Shown: in pieces, positions 1-5,835 of the stretch
How the letters are laid out: each line of letters opens with the position of its first letter
Numbering within the stretch: position 1 is the stretch's first letter
Origin: Candidatus Cloacimonadota bacterium
Lineage (GTDB): Bacteria; Cloacimonadota; Cloacimonadia; Cloacimonadales; Cloacimonadaceae
Assembly: GCA_023392795.1 (NCBI GenBank)
Contig: JAEWNJ010000046.1
Location: 1-8,994 of the forward strand
Length of the DNA stretch: 8,994 nt
Reading direction: 5' to 3'
Notes under the pieces: generated by a model
Database searches by the model: none
Seen by the model: only the letters and a program-made list of their open reading frames with translations
What the model was told of the DNA's origin: nothing
Program-made: the position numbers and the translations under genes

Positions 1-77
1 ATGATGGAAGTGCTTCTGGAGCGTACCAAAATGGCGTTGCCCTTGCTACCGCTGGCCAAAACGGAGGTTTGAAACAT
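1..77 (-). CDS. YycJ/WalJ-type MBL-fold metallo-hydrolase (partial, N-terminus only)
   Basis: This is the first 25 codons of a gene that continues beyond the coordinate-1 edge. Reading the minus strand from the ATG at 77-75 gives MFQTSVLASGSKGNAILVRS, then RSTSII. The stretch VLASGSKGNAILV matches the conserved start of the YycJ/WalJ branch of the metallo-beta-lactamase superfamily (typically lSVLaSGSkGNaxlV, leading into the first beta strands). The metal-binding HxHxDH motif lies further downstream, outside the window. Family members are nucleases or nuclease-like hydrolases linked to DNA repair or cell-wall signalling; the exact substrate is uncertain. The gene follows the HD-domain nuclease after a gap of 14 bases and is probably cotranscribed with it. 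No clear Shine-Dalgarno site precedes the ATG, and no other in-frame start lies in the gap. Identity is inferred from the N-terminal motif alone. Confidence 0.8.
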   Translation of the reverse strand, partial: MFQTSVLASGSKGNAILVRSRSTSI

Positions 78-91
78 GGGGATAAACGAGC

Positions 92-1039
92 CTAGACGCG
101 AACTATGCGATAGTAGCGGTTATTCAATTTGTCAAACTCACTCCACACGGCATCCGGCGGCGCGGCCGTCACCAATTGAGCCACCCCGGCAGATTGGGCG
201 TCCAGATTGTCACAGAAGTGCAGCACAATGGCTTCCAGGGTCTGCGGCAGGCGCACAGAGGCTTTTTCATATTCGCCGTGATGCGAGAGAATGAGGTGCC
301 GCAGGTTCAGCAGCAAGTCCTCAGGAAAGCCGGGGATGCTATTCGCAGTGGTGTAAACCAGTTGATCGCTCATGCTGAGATGGCCGATCAGGCGTCCAAC
401 ATCGGTAAAATCGTAAACCCCCTGCCCTGAGTATTCCCAGACTTTGGCTACGTCATGCAACAATGCCCCGGTGATCAAGAGATCGTAGGACACGGGATAT
501 TGAGTGCTGCAAAACTCGCATAAGGCCGCCACAGCTACACTGTGTTCAATGAGGCCGTGCATATAGTTGTGATGCCAGCCCTTGGCGGCTGGGGCATCCA
601 GGTATTTGGCAAAGAAAGCTTTGTCTTCAAAGATCAGGTGTAGCAGCTTGTTCAGATACTCGTCCGTTACACCATCCACGAAGCCCCAGAAACGCTCTGC
701 GAGAAACTCCGGTTCAAACTTGCTGCGCGCTCTGAACTGAGCCATATCATACTCACTCTTATCGGCAAAACGGAGATCAGTGACCGAGAGCTGAATCTGT
801 CCTTTGAAGTTCACCACCGTCGCTTTGAGATGGATGATATCTCCCGCTTTGAAGTGAACTGCATATTTGGCGGCGTCCTTCCATACATTGCCAGCGATCT
901 GCCCACTGCGATCGATCAGACGTAGCCGCAGATACTGACCGCCCTTGCCTTCGCGTAATTCCTTTTCCCCTGCCAGATAAAATCCGTTGATTTCCTTATT
1001 TTCATGCTGATGCAGGTCAGATATGTAAATGTGTTCCAT
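92..1039 (-). CDS. YhaM-type 3'-5' exoribonuclease: OB-fold plus HD domain
   Basis: The product is 315 aa, close to the roughly 314 aa of Bacillus YhaM. Residues about 1-95 form a nucleic-acid-binding OB-fold (IYISDL, KELREGKGGQYLRLRLIDRSG). Residues about 155-290 are an HD phosphohydrolase domain: H161 and H166 in HGLIEHS, the HD pair at about 195-196 in GALLHDVAK, HH at about 253-254 in LSHHGEY, and a late Asp in CDNLD at about 277-280. The family is cytoplasmic and trims RNA (and ssDNA) from the 3' end with metal ions. I chose the ATG at 1039 because AAAGTGAG lies just upstream and family members begin right before the xIYIxDL strand. A GTG at 1048 would add three residues (MRI) and overlap the preceding stop as GTGA, but it has no ribosome site. 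Stop is TAG at 94-92. Family assignment is firm; the exact substrate is inferred. Confidence 0.88.
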   Translation of the reverse strand: MEHIYISDLHQHENKEINGFYLAGEKELREGKGGQYLRLRLIDRSGQIAGNVWKDAAKYAVHFKAGDIIHLKATVVNFKGQIQLSVTDLRFADKSEYDMAQFRARSKFEPEFLAERFWGFVDGVTDEYLNKLLHLIFEDKAFFAKYLDAPAAKGWHHNYMHGLIEHSVAVAALCEFCSTQYPVSYDLLITGALLHDVAKVWEYSGQGVYDFTDVGRLIGHLSMSDQLVYTTANSIPGFPEDLLLNLRHLILSHHGEYEKASVRLPQTLEAIVLHFCDNLDAQSAGVAQLVTAAPPDAVWSEFDKLNNRYYRIVRV

Positions 1040-1043
1040 AATT

Positions 1044-1048
1044 CTCAC
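1044..1048 (-). promoter_or_regulatory. Probable ribosome binding site of the HD-domain nuclease
   Basis: On the minus strand GTGAG (within AAAGTGAG) lies 4 bases before the ATG at 1039. It overlaps the stop codon of the upstream secreted-protein gene. The same GTGAG core, as AAGGTGAG, precedes the secreted-protein gene itself. It favours the ATG over the GTG at 1048, although the spacing is short. Confidence 0.45.
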
Positions 1049-2928
1049 TTTATAATGCTGATTTTCCGGGTCTCAGGAGTATTCCCCTTGCCCTCAAAGC
1101 GAAGCAGGTAAACCCCAGACACAGGAAACAGGGAGTTTGGCAAATCAAGCGTGCCTTTAAACTCGTTTTCCCGCAGGATCAATTGACCCCGGATGTTATA
1201 AATGCTGATCCTGCCGCCGCTTTTTGCCGTCACGCTGATGCTTTGGCCTTTTACAGCGGGATTTGGCCCCACTCGTAGAGCTGGGACCTGGTTCACGATA
1301 TCCTGGTTCGTAACAAAATGGTCAGGTTCAAAATCCATGTAATTTACGTAGTGGATGGCGCTTCCGTCATTGCCCTGAATCCAGTAGTAAAGTCGGTAAT
1401 TTGCCACCAACTCGCCGGATGTGATCCCGCTGATCGTGAAGCTGTAGGTTTTGGTAAGCGAAGCTCCCATCCCAAGTGTAGCCGCCGTGGTATCGGCAAA
1501 GGCCACGAATCGATCGAGATAGTAGCGGTCGACGCCATCAGAGGCAAACTTCCTGGCCAGAGCGACAAAGATCCGGGATCCACTCATAATGCTTTGTGCG
1601 CCCGAGGTATATATCCTGGTCCGGACATTATGCAACTCGAGGTTTACGTTCACGCTCTCTGTGCCTTCCTGTGAACCCGCAGAGCAAGAAGATGAACTGA
1701 TGAATGTGCGGGAACCGGCCATGCTTTCTGTAAGATCAGCATACAATGAGCCGTAGTCTTCACGGAAACCGGTGATCCTGCCCTTTCCCATCCCGATGGT
1801 GACGGGCAAAGAATTCAGCCCATACCAGAAGAACCTGCGTTGCGAGGCCAGATTCGCCAGGCTGTCTGACAACATGGGAAAATAATTCAGCCGATGCATC
1901 CTGGAATCCGGGTAGGCATCCTGAATGGCATTGATCACAGCGCTTTCATCCTGATGCAGAAGGTTTTCGGTCAGCAGTATGGGAATTTCATCGGTAAATA
2001 CTGAAAATGCCTTGGTGATGGTGTTGTTTACGAGTAAAGTGTCGTTTTCCGGATGTTCACCAGTCAGCCTGGCTACCACGCTCATCTGGGTGGCGGAATC
2101 TGGCAGACTAATGCTTTGCAGCCAGCTTGTTTCACCATCAAACTGCATTAATGTGCGCGGTGTGATCTCGTCTGGAATTACGATGTTGTGCGTGGCATAA
2201 GCAGGTGCTCCCGGCCTGGATAGGGTGATAAGCAGATTGGCAGAGCTGATGCCATGATCACCGTGATTGTAAACGGAAAAAGCCGGTATCACACTGTTGC
2301 CTGGAAGGATATCCCCCTGCAGATCGAAGCTGCATAGCTGCAGATCCTGCTCCGGTAGCACAAATTCACCCAGGAGTCCGAAGAGCAATTCCGCGCCAAA
2401 TCCCGCTGCTGCAAATGAAGATAACACTTGCATCTCCCCCACGGCATTCAGAAAATAGCTGTGTTCACCTCCACCACGAGAGGCGGAGACCCACCGGTTG
2501 CCTACACTGGTAGGGTAGGATACCATCAGCCATACAGTCTCTGCATTGTAAACTTCGCTGAAACTGATGTCCATCAGTGATTGATCAATAGGGGCACTGG
2601 CGGTGCGGACCGGCGATCCCGGCTGACCATCCTGATCGGTGTAAAGCTCTACAGTAACCGAATCCCCGGGATTGGGGAAAAACAGCCGAACCCCTTGCAC
2701 ATTGAAACTGACGCTGCTCAGGGTGGGATAGGCACTTTGGATATCGAAGCGTACGACCCATTTATTGGAGCCAAAAAAGTGGAAATCAACATTGGAATTG
2801 TGGTGACGGAAGTGATATTGACGACTGTCCGCGGGAATGGCGCGTCCATCCGCAAGGATGCATTCGATGGCGTCCAAGCCGGTGAAAGCAGCCGCGATCA
2901 GGAGTAGAAGGACTAGCAGGCGTTTCAT
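1045..2928 (-). CDS. Secreted protein with T9SS type A C-terminal sorting domain
   Basis: The 627-aa product begins with a Sec signal peptide: KR, then a run of Leu/Ile/Ala, with likely cleavage after LDA at about residue 20. No lipobox is present. Residues about 40-165 look like a beta-sandwich (LYTDQDGQPGSPV, VWLMVSYPT). Residues about 195-310 resemble a CARDB-like adhesion/Ig-type module (LPGNSVIPAFSVYNHGDHG). Residues about 313-480 could be a diverged Omp28/thioredoxin-like fold, with a possible cis-Pro at NSLPVTIG (371-378) but no CxxC. The last 80 residues are a T9SS type A sorting domain: GPNP at 554-557, ISIYNIRGQ at 574-582, SGVYLLRFEG at 604-613 and the basic end RKISIIK. It is therefore predicted to cross the outer membrane and be attached at the surface or released. 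The start overlaps the ribF stop as ATGA, with AAGGTGAG 8 bases upstream. The specific function is unknown. Confidence 0.88.
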   Translation of the reverse strand: MKRLLVLLLLIAAAFTGLDAIECILADGRAIPADSRQYHFRHHNSNVDFHFFGSNKWVVRFDIQSAYPTLSSVSFNVQGVRLFFPNPGDSVTVELYTDQDGQPGSPVRTASAPIDQSLMDISFSEVYNAETVWLMVSYPTSVGNRWVSASRGGGEHSYFLNAVGEMQVLSSFAAAGFGAELLFGLLGEFVLPEQDLQLCSFDLQGDILPGNSVIPAFSVYNHGDHGISSANLLITLSRPGAPAYATHNIVIPDEITPRTLMQFDGETSWLQSISLPDSATQMSVVARLTGEHPENDTLLVNNTITKAFSVFTDEIPILLTENLLHQDESAVINAIQDAYPDSRMHRLNYFPMLSDSLANLASQRRFFWYGLNSLPVTIGMGKGRITGFREDYGSLYADLTESMAGSRTFISSSSCSAGSQEGTESVNVNLELHNVRTRIYTSGAQSIMSGSRIFVALARKFASDGVDRYYLDRFVAFADTTAATLGMGASLTKTYSFTISGITSGELVANYRLYYWIQGNDGSAIHYVNYMDFEPDHFVTNQDIVNQVPALRVGPNPAVKGQSISVTAKSGGRISIYNIRGQLILRENEFKGTLDLPNSLFPVSGVYLLRFEGKGNTPETRKISIIK

Positions 2929-3827
2929 ATACTAAACTCACCTTGTCCGATCAAAGCCCTCGCCTCAGCCAGATCGGCTTGCATGGCAGATACCAGTTCG
3001 TCAGTATTGGCAAACATCTTTTCCTCCCGCAGGTACTTTAGCAATTCCACTTGCATTCCCTGGCCATAGAGATCACCCTCAAAATCGATCAGGAAGGTCT
3101 CGATCTCGATTATTCCCGTGTGTTTCACGGTGGGCGACGAGCCGATATTCGTCAAGCCAAAAAAGACTCTATCGTCCAAATACACTCTGCTGAGATAGAT
3201 GCCATCTCTGGGGATTAGCTGGTGCGGGTTGCCAAGGGTAAGATTGGCAGTGGGGAAACCAAATTGACGCCCCCTGGCCATACCGGTTGTTACTCTTCCC
3301 AAAAGACGATAGGGACGCCCCAGGAGCCGGTTTGCTTCCGGCAGGTTGCCTTCCTGCAGATGCTCGCGAATGCGGCTGCTGCTAACGGGAAGTCCCCCAT
3401 CCATCAGGGGCTGGACATAGACTACTTCATAGTGATGCTGAAGAGCGTGTTTCTTCAAAAAGTCCCGGTTTCCCTCGCGTCCACGGCCAAAATGAGAATC
3501 GTAACCAACCACGATGTAGCGAGGATGCCAGCGGGGGATGAGTACATCTTCCAGAAAGTCCAGAGCGCTCATCTGTGCCAGGGTTTCAGTAAAACTGAGC
3601 ATTGCCACTTCCTGGATCCCAAGGCGGAGGAGTTCCTCCCGTTTGATCTGAGAGGGACAGAGCATCTTGGGTTCCGCCTTCTGTCTCAGGACAAAGGCAG
3701 GATGATCGTTGTAGCTTACGATCACGCTATGTAAGTGCTTTTCCTGGCTGAGTTCCATTACTCTGGCGATCAGTTTACGGTGCCCCAGATGTATGCCGTC
3801 GAAAGTACCGATGCTTAGTACGCTCAA
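2925..3827 (-). CDS. ribF: Bifunctional riboflavin kinase/FAD synthetase
   Basis: RibF phosphorylates riboflavin to FMN and adenylates FMN to FAD in the cytoplasm. At 300 aa it is near the usual 305-315. The N-terminal nucleotidyltransferase has GTFDGIHLGH at 7-16 (the HxGH nucleotide motif), VGYDSHFGRGREGN at 107-120, and the KMSKS-like SSSRIREHL at 149-157. The C-terminal kinase domain has GRVTTGMARGRQFGFPTANL at 177-196 (the PTAN ATP/Mg site), DGIYLSRV, GLTNIGSSPTV and the catalytic Glu candidate E243 in IETFLIDF. The start is TTG at 3827-3825. It overlaps the truB stop as TTGA and is forced, because an in-frame stop lies a few codons upstream with no other start between. It is coupled on both sides to truB and to the secreted-protein gene. 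Domain order and motifs are complete. Confidence 0.96.
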   Translation of the reverse strand: MSVLSIGTFDGIHLGHRKLIARVMELSQEKHLHSVIVSYNDHPAFVLRQKAEPKMLCPSQIKREELLRLGIQEVAMLSFTETLAQMSALDFLEDVLIPRWHPRYIVVGYDSHFGRGREGNRDFLKKHALQHHYEVVYVQPLMDGGLPVSSSRIREHLQEGNLPEANRLLGRPYRLLGRVTTGMARGRQFGFPTANLTLGNPHQLIPRDGIYLSRVYLDDRVFFGLTNIGSSPTVKHTGIIEIETFLIDFEGDLYGQGMQVELLKYLREEKMFANTDELVSAMQADLAEARALIGQGEFSI

Positions 3828-4690
3828 TGTTCCATATCCTTTGTATCAAAAACGTGTGCGGGTATGAGTTCGCCGCTCTTCGCCTGGGCAATTGCCTGTA
3901 ACACATCATCCCTGGTATAAACTGCATATTGCCCATCGATCAGGCCATCAATGGTGAGTGAGCGCCCGTTTGTAAGCAAGCTGGACTGCTCCGGAGTGAC
4001 GGTAAATTCCTTTAGTCCATCCAGCACCTGGCGGGGATGGCAGATGTAGCTTTGCCACTGTGCCAGATCCTCAAAGGGACATGCGGAATCTACATTTAGA
4101 CCACCGATGGCAGTGCGGCGCAGCTCGAGAGTCATCCCGACATTACCAGTCTGTTCCGCCAGCCACTCACTGAAACTGCGGATGTATGTCCCCTTTGATA
4201 CCTTTACGCGGTAAGTGATCAGCTCATTCTGCTGCTTTAGCACCTCAAAGTCGTGAATCTCTACTCCGCGGACAGGGAGGGCCAGCTCCACTCCCGCGCG
4301 AGCATACTGATAGGCTCTCTTACCATTTACCTTGATCGCTGAATAGATGGGCAGGGGTAGTTCTTTGAGCTTTAGCGCCCATTCCCTTAGCTCCAATGGA
4401 TCGATTGCCGAGAGATCGGGATCACGCTGCTCTGTGATCTCGCCCTCCGGATCGCCGGTACTGCTCTTTTTGCCCAGCACAAGCGTGGCTTCATAGCTTT
4501 TGTCCCGGACTTCGGCAAAACTGAGCAGCCGGGTATATTGCCCGATGGCGCAGATCAGGAGTCCGGTAGCAAAGGGATCAAGAGTGCCGGCATGCCCGAT
4601 CTTCCGGATTCCAGTAAGCTTGCGCAGCTCCCGGATCACGTCGAAGGAGGATATTCCCGCCTTTTTATCGACCAATACAAAGGCGTTCAT
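3824..4690 (-). CDS. truB: tRNA pseudouridine(55) synthase TruB
   Basis: TruB isomerises U55 in the T-loop of tRNAs to pseudouridine and also acts as a tRNA folding chaperone. The 288-aa product opens with FVLVDKKAGISSFDVIRELR and carries the catalytic motif GHAGTLDPFATGLL at 32-45 with catalytic Asp38. Other family motifs are PIYSAIKVNGKRAYQYARAG at 114-133 and KGTYIRS at 166-172. A shorter C-terminal region (about 210-288) corresponds to the TruB C-terminal/PUA-like domain. The reading frame is open for another 54 codons upstream, inside nrnA, but that extension is unlike TruB. The ATG at 4690 has GGAG 4 bases upstream and overlaps the nrnA stop as ATGA. It ends with TGA, overlapping ribF. 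The assignment is secure. Confidence 0.97.
   Translation of the reverse strand: MNAFVLVDKKAGISSFDVIRELRKLTGIRKIGHAGTLDPFATGLLICAIGQYTRLLSFAEVRDKSYEATLVLGKKSSTGDPEGEITEQRDPDLSAIDPLELREWALKLKELPLPIYSAIKVNGKRAYQYARAGVELALPVRGVEIHDFEVLKQQNELITYRVKVSKGTYIRSFSEWLAEQTGNVGMTLELRRTAIGGLNVDSACPFEDLAQWQSYICHPRQVLDGLKEFTVTPEQSSLLTNGRSLTIDGLIDGQYAVYTRDDVLQAIAQAKSGELIPAHVFDTKDMEH
3837..3841 (-). promoter_or_regulatory. Ribosome binding site supporting the TTG start of ribF
   Basis: AAGGA on the minus strand lies 9 bases before the TTG at 3827, inside the last codons of truB. It supports the non-ATG start of ribF. Confidence 0.5.
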
Positions 4691-5673
4691 TGAGCTCCGC
4701 TTGCCCTCTGTATATCCTGCAGGATGGTGGCTTTTACTTCCTCCAGAGATCCCTGCAGCCTGCAGCCGGCAGCCTGACGGTGTCCACCTCCTTTGTGCAG
4801 TGCAGCTATCTTTTGCACATCCAGATGGAGAGCGCGCAGACTGATCTTCCATTGGCCAGGCTCATCCTCACGGAAATAAACCAGAGCCGTTAGACCTCGC
4901 ACTCCCTGCACATAACGGGTAGCCTGCCTGAAATCTTCGGGATTTACCTGCAGACGTACTTTGGCAGCGTAATCCGAGTGTAAAAAAAGGATATTCCCTT
5001 CATGCACTTCGATGTGGGAAAGCGCGTCACCGATGTAAGCCATTTCATTGGCGGAGTTGTTTTGCAGAAACTCAAAATACAACCGGTGAGGATTTGCCCC
5101 GTGCCGCACCAGCTTTGCCGCCAGGTCAAAGACCGCAGCGTCGGTATTGGCATTTACGAAGTTATTAGTATCATTCAGCAAAGTAGTGTAGATGCACTCA
5201 GCGAGGTAAATCTGATCAGCAGGAGACAGCGCATCGATGCGGGATTCATACATGGTATAGAGCAAGGCTCCCACCGAACTAAAAGCAGTGTCGATATACT
5301 GCAGCGAAGCAGGAATGGGATTATGCTCCAGGACATGGTGATCGATCACGACCACGTGACTTGCCTTATTCACCAGCTCAGCCCGGACGCCTAGTCGATC
5401 CAGGCTATTGCAATCCATCACGATCAGCGCATCAAAGCTCATCCGATCTGTATAGGCAACAACCCGGGCTTTAGTTCCTAAAAAGCTGTACTGGATCAGC
5501 TCTTCCCCATCGCTGATGATGGTGGCATCCAGCCCATCCAGTTCCAAAAGATGTTGCAGGGCAAAGGCAGCCACCATGCCGTCCCCATCGGATTCCACAT
5601 GGGTGGTAATGGCGATGGACATGCGGGGCTCCAGGATGGCCATCATGTCTGAGTACAAGTCTGATATGCTCAT
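4687..5673 (-). CDS. nrnA: DHH/DHHA1-family phosphoesterase, NrnA-like (oligoribonuclease/pAp phosphatase)
   Basis: The 328-aa product matches the NrnA length and plan. Residues about 1-200 are the DHH catalytic domain: motif I is THVESDGDGMVAA at about 24-36, motif II includes Asp87 in VMDCNS, motif III is the name-giving DHH at 111-113 in VVVIDHH, and LLNDTNNF lies at 165-172. Residues about 225-328 are DHHA1, with the substrate-binding GGGHRQAAGC at 295-304. The family is cytoplasmic and Mn-dependent, degrading 2-5 nt RNAs and often dephosphorylating pAp. Motif I differs from the common HxxPDGDAxGS form, with E-S before DGD and A-A in place of G-S. The gene begins with ATG after a 162-base gap, with no strong Shine-Dalgarno site, and its stop overlaps truB as ATGA. 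Placement between rbfA and truB is common for this gene. Confidence 0.92.
   Translation of the reverse strand: MSISDLYSDMMAILEPRMSIAITTHVESDGDGMVAAFALQHLLELDGLDATIISDGEELIQYSFLGTKARVVAYTDRMSFDALIVMDCNSLDRLGVRAELVNKASHVVVIDHHVLEHNPIPASLQYIDTAFSSVGALLYTMYESRIDALSPADQIYLAECIYTTLLNDTNNFVNANTDAAVFDLAAKLVRHGANPHRLYFEFLQNNSANEMAYIGDALSHIEVHEGNILFLHSDYAAKVRLQVNPEDFRQATRYVQGVRGLTALVYFREDEPGQWKISLRALHLDVQKIAALHKGGGHRQAAGCRLQGSLEEVKATILQDIQRASGAQ
4695..4698 (-). promoter_or_regulatory. Ribosome binding site of truB
   Basis: GGAG on the minus strand is 4 bases before the ATG at 4690, within the last codons of nrnA. Together with the protein's conserved beginning it settles the truB start and rules out the longer open frame. 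Confidence 0.55.
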
Positions 5674-5699
5674 ATTACTGCTACCGGGGTTTATTGTTT

Positions 5700-5721
5700 G
5701 TGCGCATCGGGTTTATCGCAC
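5700..5721. repeat. Imperfect inverted repeat in the nrnA leader
   Basis: GTGCG (5700-5704) pairs with CGCAC (5717-5721). Two more AT pairs follow after a single bulged C, leaving a 7-base loop of CGGGTTT. It lies 27 bases upstream of the nrnA start codon. The pairing is visible in the sequence; any role is unknown. Confidence 0.45.
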
Positions 5722-5740
5722 ATTTGGAGATGTTAGCAAG

Positions 5741-5768
5741 TAACCCGGGGCATAGTAACCCCGGGTTA
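5741..5768. repeat. Perfect 10-bp GC-rich inverted repeat with 8-base loop
   Basis: The arms TAACCCGGGG (5741-5750) and CCCCGGGTTA (5759-5768) are exact reverse complements separated by CATAGTAA. In RNA of either strand this would form a stable hairpin. On the minus strand, the direction of transcription here, it is followed by CTTGCTAAC and not a U-run, so it is not a canonical intrinsic terminator. It could be a protein binding site, an mRNA processing or stability element, or a factor-dependent pause. Confidence 0.85.
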
Positions 5769-5835
5769 TAATTTCCACCCTTACGGGCATGATAGTGATT
5801 ACGGTAAAGCCTTTTTTCAAATCAATGTGACAGTC

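Larger units (their letters stand above)
5674..5835 (-). promoter_or_regulatory. rbfA-nrnA intergenic region, possible leader or promoter of nrnA
   Basis: This 162-base gap is the only sizeable non-coding stretch. It holds a perfect 10-bp inverted repeat (5741-5768), a weaker GTGCG/CGCAC inverted repeat (5700-5721), and four copies of a CGGGTT(T)A motif. A loose sigma70-like pair on the minus strand, TTGCTA (5739-5734) and GATAAA (5717-5712) with a 16-base spacer, would start transcription near 5705. Each box matches consensus at only 4 of 6 bases. No T-tract follows any hairpin on the minus strand, so no intrinsic terminator is supported. Whether nrnA has its own promoter is inference. Confidence 0.3.

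Noticed and set aside
1..95. Short plus-strand open frames at the edge (one ending at 72, another ending at 95).
   Set aside because: The minus strand here encodes a recognisable YycJ N-terminus, and neither plus frame has a family signature. They are shadows.
3222..3734. Plus-strand open frame of about 170 codons.
   Set aside because: It is antisense to ribF, whose motifs are complete in this stretch; it has no family likeness.
4691..4852. A 54-codon N-terminal extension of truB.
   Set aside because: It reads nrnA's DHHA1 region in the wrong frame, while TruB begins at the conserved FVLVDKKAG with a ribosome site directly before it.
5741..5768. Intrinsic terminator for infB-rbfA.
   Set aside because: The stem is good, but no run of T follows it on the minus strand.
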